From: Mytilisepta virgata
Lineage: Eukaryota > Mollusca > Bivalvia > Mytilida > Mytilidae
Reading direction: 5' to 3'
Length of the DNA stretch: 64,000 nucleotides
Assembly (NCBI GenBank): GCA_028015205.1
Contig: CM051508.1
Span: 11,364,001-11,428,000, forward strand
Position 1 is the stretch's first letter. Each line of letters opens with the position of its first letter. The position numbers and the translations under genes were made by a program. Positions 1 through 12,100 of this stretch are shown here, piece by piece. A model generated the notes under the pieces. It ran no database searches and had not been told where the DNA came from. It saw only the letters and a list, made by a program, of their open reading frames with translations.

Positions 1-446
1 TAGCCAGAGATACCGAAGGTGGAAAAAAACAACACAATTTAGTTGATCACTTGATTGCACGAAATTTTTCAAGTGAGTTGAGTTTTGACTGAAATCAATT
101 AAGAGAATTAATTCATAACTAGGTGAACAATGCATAGGTGGACTTGAAGTAGTAATCAGATGCGACATTTTCCAGTGTATTAAAACATTCAAAATGTTTT
201 AAGCAGAAGAACAACAATAAGAACGGCTTTAATATGCACTGCCGGGTTTGAATTTGCAATAAGATGTAACATGTTATGTTTTGTCCTCGCAGTGACTTCC
301 AGAAGAACAACAATACAATCACTGTTTTTTTGGTTGACAGTTTCATCGCGCATATATAAATTTGTATGAACAAGTTATGCATGGTATTCATTCTTATCTA
401 TTATAACATGATCAACCCTCAAATGAAAATATATACACAATATAAA

Positions 447-597
447 AAAATAACAATCTAAAGATACTAATATTAGATATAGTATATTTATACTATGCTG
501 TATACGACGCATTTCAAGGAGTTACCTCTCATCAGCAACATTTGGAAGACCAAAAACCAAACTTATTTTAAACAAGAAGTACTCATAACCAAAAATT
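447..597 (+). repeat. Dispersed repeat family A, copy 1
   Basis: The segment running from the A-rich start (AACAATCTAAAGATACTAAT) through TATGCTGTATACGACGC, AGGAGTTACCTCTCATCAGC and TTTGGAAGACCAAAAACCAA recurs at 25906-26038 (+), 37158-37325 (-) and 41192-41360 (+). Here a short internal piece after the CATCAGCA box is missing. It has no coding potential and reads as a non-autonomous interspersed element of unknown class. Confidence 0.75.
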
Positions 598-999
598 CAT
601 TCGAAATCTTTACCAATAAATTACAGTTACTGTCCCATTTTGGTTGCACCTATTAGTGTTCTTAAAATAAATAAGGGTTTGAGAGGTTCGAAGCTCGGCT
701 ACCTCAACCCCTAGATAATGATCACTTACTATTATCTGCAAGCACGTTAGACATTGGATTGAAAAAATATTCACAAATCGAGTCAGAATAATGTGATCGG
801 TTTAGGTTACATGCATTTGCATTTCTCATGGTGTTTAAATGGTGTTCAAAGATACTTAATATTATAGTACATAGAGGACTTATTCAGTTTTTGGAATGAA
901 GAAACAAGAGGCTCACATGTTAGTTTTTATGTAGATCTGGCATAAATGATACTTTTTGCTAATTAATGTATAACTTCGCAATTTTCGCCTTTATATTGA

Positions 1000-1230
1000 C
1001 TTGTACAGCTAAAATATAGAATTCTGAACCCAAATATATATATAGTTGCTAGGGACTTTTCATCTGTTGCTTTGGACATTTTCAATGGCCTTGAGTCTTG
1101 ACCTTCCAATTTGACTTGAGCAGGTAAATTGTAGGGACCTAAAGCGAAAGATATCTGATTTCTAGGTACTTTGCCATCCGTTGCTATGGTTTTTTCAATG
1201 ACCCTTGATCCTCCATTTTAATATACACTC
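1000..1230 (+). repeat. Diverged copy of the GACCTT/GTTGCTAGG repeat family
   Basis: Phrases such as ATATATAGTTGCTAGGGACT, TTGAGTCTTGACCTTCC and TAGGTACTTTGCCATCCGTT match the larger repeat block at 43.6-48 kb (for example 45600-45700). It is an isolated fragment about 42 kb away from that block. Confidence 0.6.
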
Positions 1231-1833
1231 CATACTCGGTCGCATTAGAATATAGTCCTATATATATATCCTATAATAGTCCTATAACATTATAATTGCT
1301 CTGATATAATCGGCAATATTTACAGAATACTTGGGAATTACCACAAACCACCTCTATACACGACTCCGGGGAATAGAAAATTTATCAATAATTCAGCATA
1401 ATTATTTTGTTTTTTTAACACAAAAAAAAATGCATTGCATACAATGCATTTCTGTTAGAATAAATTCAAAATTTAATATTAAAAATTAAAGGTTATGTGT
1501 GAAACGGATAAAGTGGATAGTGGCCCAACTCCCTTTGAAATCAAAATTCAAAAACATTATTGTGAATACACATTGTTGAACGTCTAACGCACCAAACTCA
1601 TACGATTCGTGCGATACACGCACACAATTTGTGATCGTGTGATTTCTAAAAATTGTTTCTGTCAGGTACGAACAGGATATAACGAAACGAACAAGAAATA
1701 ACGAAACGAATTAATTACATTTTATGCCGGATATGAATAGCAGTAAGATATTTAAAATTGCATTTGATTTTAAATAAATAGGTACGATAAAAGAGACCGG
1801 TGTAATACGGTCGAAATTGAACTTTGTTTTACA

Positions 1834-1855
1834 AATATATATATATATATATATT
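1834..1855. repeat. (AT)n microsatellite
   Basis: About eleven uninterrupted AT dinucleotides. Confidence 0.9.
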
Positions 1856-2514
1856 TTGTGTGAAATTTATTAAAAATGACAGAACTGTGAAATTATATTT
1901 GTAAGTCATTCGAAGTCAAGTTAAAACAGACGATAATATATCTTGGGAACACAATAATCAAAACAATTGCTCGTGTAAAAGATGTAAATCAATACATTAG
2001 ATTTGTCCAATTTAAAAACGAATCACCAGATTTTACGAATACCTTAAGATATTTTTTACAAACAAGCTAAAGTTTGAATCTATGTTTAATTAGCATATGT
2101 TGGATGCATGTTATATGATCATTTAATTTAGGAAACATTTTATTTAATATACTGTTTTCAAAGTAAATTAATTGGATAATTGATCATTAATAGAAAAAAA
2201 ATAGAAACTGTGCCGAATTATAATTATCAACATTTTTGTCACCGATAAAGTTTCGTTCTAACAATCTTTTAATACGAGTTCGAAATATGCTCTGATTTGA
2301 ATTCACAAGTTTTAATACACGTTACGATTGAAATTGCACGTTTCGAACCACATGTAAACTACATGCATACGATTCGCACGTTGCACGCACACGACTCACA
2401 CGTACACAACACTATATCCAGTTACACGCACACGTTTTGCACATTACACGAGTTTTTTTTTTTGGTGATTTACACGTTTATCAAGGTGTATAATATATAA
2501 AATCTATAACGAAA

Positions 2515-2572
2515 CTGAATAAAAATAAAATGCATAAAGTTACAAAAATAATATAGGAGTGTAGGTCGATAA
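2515..2572 (+). repeat. Solitary monomer fragment related to the 52.6-kb satellite
   Basis: AAATAAAATGCATAAAG followed by AGGAGTGTAGGTC matches the start of the first unit of the tandem array at 52.69 kb (AAATAAAATGCATAAAA ... AGGAGTGTAGGTCACAAG). Only one unit is present, so this is a dispersed relative. Confidence 0.6.
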
Positions 2573-3082
2573 ATTGTAAATGTATATTTTGGCTTATGTC
2601 ATATTAATATTCACATAAAATATAGCCAAACTATAACTTCCTATTTGTCGCCTGGGAAATGTGAGGAATAACTTTGTCACTTAGGCGGAAGATATTGTAA
2701 ACTCATGCAGCACAATTATATTTGTAATAAAAAAGGATTTCAATGAAACAATGGAACTTTTTACACACGCATGTATTAATGAGACTATTTTTTATTGATT
2801 ATGTAGATTTGTGAGAGGTACGTAGTATTATTTAAATGTCCAATTTTCATAAGTTTAAAAGTTACCGTGTCATGACGTTAATAATGCATTTCTATTTATA
2901 CATATGTAAGATAATCATATAAAATAATTGCAGGAGATTCGAGGAAATATATCAGCTAGTCAGAAATGTAACTGTTTATGTAGATCAATATTTTTGATAT
3001 GTAAGACTTGTAATAGAGACTAACAATATGTGACAGGTTCAATAATTGTTAATGATGACGTATATTCGTGTATTTTTTGTAG

Positions 3083-3149
3083 ATGTGTATGACAAAGTAT
3101 AGTTGGTCAGTGCTGTTACTGTTAATGCTTGAAGTTGCACCTGTTGTAG
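3083..3149 (+). CDS. Copy 1 exon 1: signal peptide
   Basis: The exon encodes M-C-M-T-K-Y-S-W-S then a leucine-rich core (V-L-L-L-L-M-L) and V-A-P-V-V, a textbook secretory leader, and ends phase 1 at a GT donor (3150). An acceptor-like pyrimidine tract plus AG lies directly before the ATG (3081-3082), so a 5' untranslated exon probably lies upstream. A second in-frame ATG at codon 3 is an alternative start. Confidence 0.8.
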
Positions 3150-6100
3150 GTTAGTTTCAATTGTACATGCAAATAGTCCGAATCTGGTGAAACCTTACAC
3201 GAGACTGTTCAACTGAATATTTATTGTAAATTTTGCTTTAAACAATATGCATGATATTCCTTTGTTTTGTAATTATCAGTATTTATAATAATCATAGAAT
3301 CAGGTTGAACAAATGCTTTGATTTTTAGGAATATTAGTAAATATGTGTACATGCAAAAATATATACATTCAGAACGATTAATATCTATGCTATCATTTTT
3401 ACAGACTGTACCAATAATGATGACCCATACTCTTCATGTAAGGATGAAACTGTAATGAAAAAGTTATCTTCATGTAAAGAAGTACTTGTAGACCAAGGCG
3501 AGACAGTTGTCTTACAATGTAAAGTCTATAGCACAAATAATGCATGGCTAGTTCCAAATAGGTTAGAGAAAATTAACATTACTGTTAATCCACTGATAAT
3601 CTATATAGACAGAGGACAGATTAATCCAGTAGTTGACAATACATCATTTAATTTTATACACAATCAATATGGAAACTATGACTTAGAAATTTCTAATTTC
3701 ACACAAGAACAGGACGGCACATACAAATGTCAACATGTCTTTCAGAATAAAGCAGGAGAGGACATATACAAGGTGTTTCTTAAGCGTAAGTTATATGGTA
3801 AATCTTAAAACTCTTCAACAGTTTTACTTATTTGATTGCAAGAACAACAGCAGAAAATGTTTTCTTTCAAATAATGATTTTGTTAGGTGTTCAGTATATG
3901 GTATTTACTTTTATTTTATTATCTAATTAAATGCAATTATATAATATTACATAGTACTATTTTATATATCAGGCGCAATATTTACATGAGTGAAGGCGGA
4001 AATGATGCCAATAAATATATGAAGAAGTATAAATATTGATGTCTTAATACAAACAAATACATCTAATTTGTTGGTACAAACAAACTACATATACTGTATG
4101 TTTATTTCCATTCAAGGCCCACCTACTAACTTAACAATACATAATAAAAAGGAAAATCATACTGTACTGGGAGAAGTTGGTAAAACCTTACCCTAATATG
4201 TACCGTGAATAGTGGAAAGCCTACAGAAACACTGCAATGGAGTAGAGATGAGAAGGTCTTCAATAAGACCACAAATGGAGTCATTTACCATACATTTACT
4301 CCAAGTTTGTCAGATCACCTGTCATCATTCACGTGTTCCGCAAATAGCCTTCTTCTGGAGAAACCCCTGCACGAGACAGTTCAACTGAATATTCATTGTA
4401 AGTTTTTCTTACAACTTGATGCAAACACTATGCATGATATTTAGATAAATTCAACACAAATTTATCAAATAGTAAAACAAATTTGTCAACCTTTGGTATG
4501 TTTTACTTTAATGATAAAAGATCATTACGAATAAGATTCACGAGCGTTGGTAAAAAAATGTTATTATATCCATGAATTTTGTCACAATATTGCAACCGGC
4601 TAGTCTTATTATTTTAAGACTTGTCTTGGTATAGTTGAAGACAATATATGGGTTACTAAACTAAGTGAAAGCCACATTAGGTAAACGTACAATGCAAAAT
4701 GAGCACATTAGAAAATAATATTAGTCACATCATATTTTTGATCACGACTCTCACCAATGCGCCTATGAACATACTAATAAGTAGGAAGTAGCACAATGTA
4801 TTGAATACAATGTTTATTTTTACAAAAAATTATAATCTGGGCACCATTTCAATCCAAAATTAAACAAGATGTACTGTGAGCCATTGCTCACTAGTGAAAC
4901 TACCATTTTCGATCAATAAAATAAATGAAGTGGTAAAACAGGAAGTTGATGTCGACTTTGTCCGAAAGAGTATCCCACGATATGGCATACCTATAGTCTT
5001 GTGACAAAATATCGAGTAGCTGTGATGAGTAATTGCACAAAATGCTTGCACGGACCTAAGGAACTACAAAGGTAAAACAGTATACCCTCTCTCCGTTGGA
5101 GCGGGGATATAAAAAGTAACGTGATGTAAACATCAGCTAGTGGATATAAGTCATTAAGAGTATCACTAGGTCGGTAATAAGTATTTCTGTATTATCTTTA
5201 AAGTTAATATTCTGAAAGCCATGATATACATTTGGGAATTTGATGACATTTATTCATACATTAATGTTTTCCTTTAATGATTTTTTATTTAAACATTTTG
5301 GTTATTTGGTATAGGTCTCTGCTCTTTTTACTGTTTCAAATTTTAACATGTACCACAAACATTGGTGCAATATCCACATACAATACATCAAACACAGAAT
5401 TTCGGTTTATTTGTGGTTTTTGAACCACATATTTCTGTTAATTGTAGATAAACCAGTACTTAATTTGTCCTTGTCGTCATTAAAGCCTGTTGAAGGTACA
5501 TCAATAAAGATATGCTGTGTTTCTGATAGTAACCCTAAGACAAAGTATGTAGTCTGGATGAAAAACGAATCTACAATTAAGAACGAGACCAGTTCCCAAA
5601 ACTGCATGGTCATCCAAACATTACACAGATCAGACACAGGAGTGTATACGTGTTCGGCTGTTAATGAGATTGGTTTTTCTAAAATAAGGACAGAATTACA
5701 GGTTTTATGTACGTTAATATTACAGTTTACCAGTAATTTAAAGCAGATAATACGTTCAGTAATTAAAGCAAAGTCGTCTTAACTTTTTAAGCGTTTCATA
5801 AGTCTTTAATGATGATAGATCTTTAAATTGGGAAAATTAATTCACAAATAACTATTTGTATTCTTACTTCAAAAGAGATAATACAAACGCCAATAGATAA
5901 TTTAGTAACTACAAATATTCTGTAGACTTGCCGAATTGTATGTTTGTTAATATATGGATACACCAATGTGGGTTTATATGTGGATGAATATAGGTATAGG
6001 TATAATGACAATACCAGAAACGTTATTCAGTTATTCTTGTACAAACACATTGAAATAACAAATATCACATTCACTGAACGCGAGGTATTTAAAAGAATAT

Positions 6101-9100
6101 TCAAATTGAAATAACAAATAGAATCTGGACATCTTTTGAAGGGCTACGTTTTTAGAAAGTGCGTTGTAGAGTACGTCTTTTAATCCTCTGTATGCAGCCA
6201 TATAATTCTAATTGAAATGTTCTACTACTTCAGACCCTCCAAATGTAACCGTGAGCCTACATCGTTTAAGAAATCACACAGAGCTGACATGCATTCCACG
6301 TGGTTTACCAAAAAACTTTAGTTTTTTCCAATGGGAACATCAGTCGGAATTTCAAGAACACATTCGATATATAAACGGTACAAGCAATGGGACACTTATT
6401 ATTTATAGAACAGAAAATAAGAATGTACTTTATCAGGATAATGGAATTTATATTTGTAAAGTCTCCAACGATATACCTGATGTGCACGGACAGGTTCTAC
6501 AGCAAGAAGAAATTTTAGTTTTACCTCAAGGTAAGTGAAAAGACGTATTCTGTTACCTAAGAAATTTTGAAATCGTAAATCGAATATTTTGACCTAAATT
6601 TTCACTTAATATTTTTTATTTTTTTTTTATAGTTTTGTCATATACTGTATGCTAAAGCACAATTTAGAATTATGATTGTTTAAAAACTGGACCCAACAGG
6701 AATTTTAAAATTGTGAATTTTAGTTTTGAACTAAAATCTCTTAACTTCAATTTGTAACTCTATGCATAGTCTTGTCATACCTGTATGTAGATCTCGTAGA
6801 AATGGACAGGAATACCTTTCGAACTATCAAAATGACAAAATAATTGGGCTGATTAAATAGAAAGCACAAAACATCATTACAAACAAAAACGCTGAAACTT
6901 AAGTAAGGAGCGCATTTTAAAAACCAGGAATAATCTGAAGTACTCTAGAGGAGCCGGGATATTCTACTCTGTGTGTCATTCGTCATGCTGTCCATCAAAT
7001 TAAATACCGATTACATCGCTGTTGAAACTGATGGAATTTTAATGTAATATTTAATTCTTATTTACGCAATGATTATTTAATTTCTGAAAGGAACGACGAA
7101 TAGCCATTAACCATTTCTAAAACCTTGATCAATACCTGGACAATCCAATTAGCCGATAAATTTGATTTCTTAAAAGACTGTGTAAAATGGTCTGCCCCAA
7201 TATTGTCTTTAAAGTTCAGTTACAGAAAAAAAACCCAAAAAATAAATCTGTTGCAATTATTTTATTAAATAAAGACAACAATCAAAGCAATACGTCACAA
7301 TATATTTTACTGTTTTAATGATTTTTGTATCCATTTCTTAAACGACATATGAATAGCAAATTGAATTTTAATTAATCAAATCAATTAAACTATTACAGCT
7401 CCACAAATATTGTTTAAAAATACTAGTAGTATACAATTTGGCCAGTTTGGACAAGACAGAAACATTACAATATATATCTACAGACAGCAAGAACCAATCA
7501 ATTCATCTCTCACAAAAGCTGATGGTCCAATACCGAATTTAATTGCAACCAACCAATTAACAACAAAAGAAGATATCATTTATGGTGTCAAGATTAAAGT
7601 ATGTGTACTTCAACTTACCTTTACCTTGAAAAGTTTGATGGAAGATGATTTTGCAAACTTCACCGTAAAAGTATGCAATAAATATGGCTGTGATAATACA
7701 AGTATACAAATTTGTTCAGCAAGTAGGTATATTTAGTAAACACTAATGCATAATATTATACTGAATTTTAGGGAAACAGAAAACTCAGTAGTAAGATCCC
7801 TTCGATGTCCATCTGTATACAGATAACCTTTTAAATTCTATATACCAATGCTACAAAGAAAATTCAAAATAAAAATACGGTAGAAAGATCAAATGCTGGT
7901 CATTCTATTATTTCGAAATTTGAACTGTTTTTGAGCATTAAGGATGTTCGCTGGTCATGGTTTTAAATATTTGTTAGATGTTCAGAATCATCTGGTTTTT
8001 TCCATTTGAATGCCATAAATTATTTTTCCCGCTTACACCCATTTTTTCTTTTCATAATTCTTTTGCTTTCCAGAATAATAAGCCATTTGTAAAAATCTGA
8101 TAAAATCCTTGTTATTATTTAATGGTTTTTGAGAAATAAAACGTGTCAATGATAAAGTTACATCCAATCGAGAGAGCATATTTTTCCCGCCAAATTTTCA
8201 ATGGCTTATATCTCGAAAACAAGCACATGGACCTCTATTTTTTTGCTCTTTTAGTTCCTTTATTAATCCACTATCAATATTTACCAGTGTTATGAAAAGC
8301 TTGTTATTATGAAACTGAGCAGCGAGCATCCTTAATAAAAGTCTCTAGTTTTATATTCATTTAAATGTAGTCAATTTTTGTTATTTATAAATATATTCGT
8401 ATGTCTTACGATAGCATCTTAGAATTAATATTCTGTCAACTACAATCTCAAAAATTATAGTCAATTCATTGATAGGTCGGCCTGAACCACCAACTAAGCT
8501 AACACTCAGCACGGAAGGTACATCTCTTCAGGTAAAATGGATTTCAGGGTTTAACGGAGGTTTTATGCAGGAATTTTACATTGAATATCGCAGTTATCAT
8601 ACGTCTAACTGGACTATGATTGGACCAATCAACAGCCCAAATACCGTTCTCAAAGACCTTGTTCCAGGGACAGTTTATGAAGTAAGAATATTTGCCAGAA
8701 ACACTGCTGGAGATAGTGAAAGAACAAATATCACAGAAATCAAAAGTAAGAAATTTCATGAAAAATTTAATCCAATTAAACTTATTCATTAATTAAAGAC
8801 TGGTTTGTTAAAATATTATCTTGTTTATTTTTTAAAAGAATAAACAAATTCACTATGTTTTGGTGATGATGGTTATAGTTTATAAAATGTACTTTCATCG
8901 TCTAATTCTATAATTAAAACTTCAATTTTTAGAAAAGGGGAGGTAAGTCTTATTGTTCACATCAAAGTGCTTTATCGTGCAAATGAAACACTAGTCACAC
9001 AGTGTGATATAGATTAATATAACAAGTAGGAAGAGGTAGAAAAACACATAGTAAATGATCTTCATGGTAAGTGAAAAGCTTGTTTTTAGTTTTATGTTAT

Positions 9101-12100
9101 TTATTTTGTTCTGTTTTCTAGTTCTTGTATTATATCAAAATGAAATTATAATTCATTAAGGGTAATGAGAATACAACTCTTTAGATATTACATGTAACGA
9201 GATTTAGAACATTATTGTCCTATGATATTGAAGAGTGAGAAATGATTTATATATCTTAACAAAAACTACTCTGTCTTTTTGATGTTGAAATAAAATCACA
9301 CTATAACACAAATATATACATATGTTTAGAAAGGTGAAAAATTGTTAGGAAAAATTACATTAAGTTAAATACTGGTATAATTCAGACATGCCTCGTGGTA
9401 ACATTAACAGGAATTACTAACTTTTTGTCCTAAGACAACTCTTGCTGAATGGAAATTGTGACTGGAAATTTTAAAAGCATCGAAAAGGGCAAACTAAAAC
9501 TTGTAAAACAAAAAAATATTAAAAAACGAATCACTAACTGATACCTCGCTAAAACAATAAGAATATGCTGGCCAATTTGCTTAGACAAAAACGCGTTAAC
9601 ACTTTCACAAGCACAGAAACATATTTCGTTATAAGACAACATATACCAACAGGCAACATCAAAGCGACATACGAAAAAAACAAGACATTACTTTTGCACA
9701 GAAATGCTTTGAAAATGTTATAGGTCAAAACACAATATAACATTTCACTCTAAAAGTTGTATTTTAAAATTTTAATGTTATTATTTTTTGATGAGAAGAT
9801 CCTTTTATTATTTATCAGCTCTTACCCACAAGAGAACGTTGTTATTGCCGTGGGTGGTATTACCTATTTTGGTCGTACTAGTGGTAACTGGAACGATTAT
9901 TACGATAGTAATCAAAAGAAAAGGTAAGGATATATTTTTATTTTAGTATTATAAAGATACTTGTATATTCTCATTATTGATAGTTCTTAAATTTATGAAA
10001 CAAGAGAACAATATTATTTCAAAAAATTAAGAAAAACGCGATTGCATTCCTTAAAATGAATATATATCACTGTCCCCTAGTTTGTTCATTAACACTTTTG
10101 TATTGTTCAAAAAAGATTCTATCTTTAATACCAGTCGTTTTAGCAAATAAAAATCAAATAATAATTAAGTACAATCTAATTAGCAGATATTGTTATTTTC
10201 CTTTATCAGACAAATGTAAAAGTCTGCATTCGTCAAAGTAAGTATGATTTAGTGTATAAATATCTAAATATCATCAATCTATATAAACTTATGATGTATT
10301 GTTAAATTATAATTAACACACAAGGCAAAGTTGTAAAATAAAAAATTCATTTTAACCCTACCTAATTCGAGTTTGAACTATCTGAGGCAATGTTGACATT
10401 AGGTACTTTATTGTTTCATTTTATTTCTCTTGATTTTTCGATAATATTCACTTCCAAAGTTTAGTAACGGGTAAACCTATACGATTTGATGCAGCAATGC
10501 TGTTTACATATTCTGCAAGAATGTGAATTCTAAAAGATATTAAGTGATCTTCACGCTGATTTATTTTCTTTTTTGCCATTAACAACTGAAGTCAGCAAGA
10601 CGGAACTGATATAGGTTTACAAGGTAAATAAAATTGTTATATTTCACAGTGTTTCTCTGTCCAATGGATTACGTTTTTTTATTGCTCCTTAGGTATATTT
10701 GTCTTTTGTTTCCTAAATGTAATTAAGTCTTAAGGAAATAAAATATTGCGATTATATTTAAATGATTATATAATACAGCATACACATTGTATTGCACAAA
10801 GTATACTTGAATAGCAGTATAAAATGAATCGATGGAATAATAAGAATATTGGACAAGTGTGAATGGGACAGCATTCTTAACGTGAAAAGATTGATAACAA
10901 CTTTAAAACAGTTTAAATCAAAGTATAAAGACATAAAGATTAAAATAAAATAAAACAGATTAAACCAACGCAAACCTTGAAACGATATGTACATTATGAC
11001 TTATTAAAAATGATAAAATATATTTTCGTCACATTTCAGGGGTCTCCATCGAAAACAGCTTATACCAGTCTTTCTCCAGTGGTAATGTTGCGGCTAATCA
11101 AATGCATGAATTAATACCTTTGTCACCAACAAGCAGCATGAGTCATCAAACTGTGGAAAGTGAAGGTAAATTAATCAACAGCATTATATAGGAAAAGTGT
11201 AATAGACGTACAAAAAGTTATACATGAACACTTTGTGGGACAGATATAGCAACACACAAGGCAAACATAATATTGATATGGTTTTCTATCAAGTTCTTAC
11301 ATAATGAAGAATACATATTTTTGTAGATCCTCTTTTATGTACTATCCTATAACAAAAACTTAACAACAACGAACAGTTCATTTACAATATATATTATGTT
11401 CAGTACGTTGATATTACTTCTAATTCTCGATTTAATAATAATTGAAAAAAAGGAAAAAAACGGAAATGATCAATATTATGGTGCTGAAAATAATCCAAAG
11501 TGTCTACATTAAGAGATCATTCGTTGAGTTAAGTTCAGTTTTTGTTTCGATTTGGTTGTGCACCTATTTATATATTCTACATATGTATATTACAGGTGAA
11601 TCTGGAAAAATGTAAATGTATTAAAATTATGAATTTTAGTTATTATGTACTCACATTAAACTCCCCTTAACTTAAGAATTTCAATTGTACTACATGTATG
11701 TGTGATAGTAATTGAAATATTGTTCCAGGAATTCCAGTTGAAAACCAACTGTATCATACTGCTAGTGGTGTTTTGTTCAATGAAGAGAGTGTTCCAAATA
11801 TAGAGGGAGGCAACAGATCTGTATCTAGAATAGACGAAAATACTGTGGTGAGATATAGACTTTAAAGAACAAGAGAGTTAAATTCAATCAAATGAAAATC
11901 TCGCCAGGGTCTTGTCCTATTGTTTTATTCCAATATCGCAGCAATTGGTAAATAATTTGATTAAATTGGACAGTTATAATATGTTGGTTTATCATCCCTG
12001 CATAGTTTTTAAACATATTTTTAAAGAGATCAGGCTTAAGCTCTACAACTCGTCTCAAGTTTTAGATACAGATATCGATATATCAAAGTTCTTTTGACAG

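Larger units (their letters stand above)
1..3082. other. 5' intergenic region, repeats only
   Basis: I see no supportable coding exon here. The stretch holds one copy of a dispersed repeat (447-597), a relative of the 43.6-48 kb repeat family (about 1000-1230), an AT dinucleotide run (1834-1855), CACG-rich sequence (about 2310-2455) and one monomer related to the satellite at 52.6 kb (about 2515-2572). The short open frames in it have no recognisable composition or domain. The promoter and 5' untranslated exon of the gene that starts at 3083 must lie here, but I cannot place them. Confidence 0.6.

Noticed and set aside
8933..8942. 10-nt AAAAGGGGAG between TTTTTAG and GTAAGT in intron 7 of copy 1, a microexon candidate
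   Set aside because: Inclusion would shift the frame between FN3 and transmembrane exons, and copy 2 has no counterpart.
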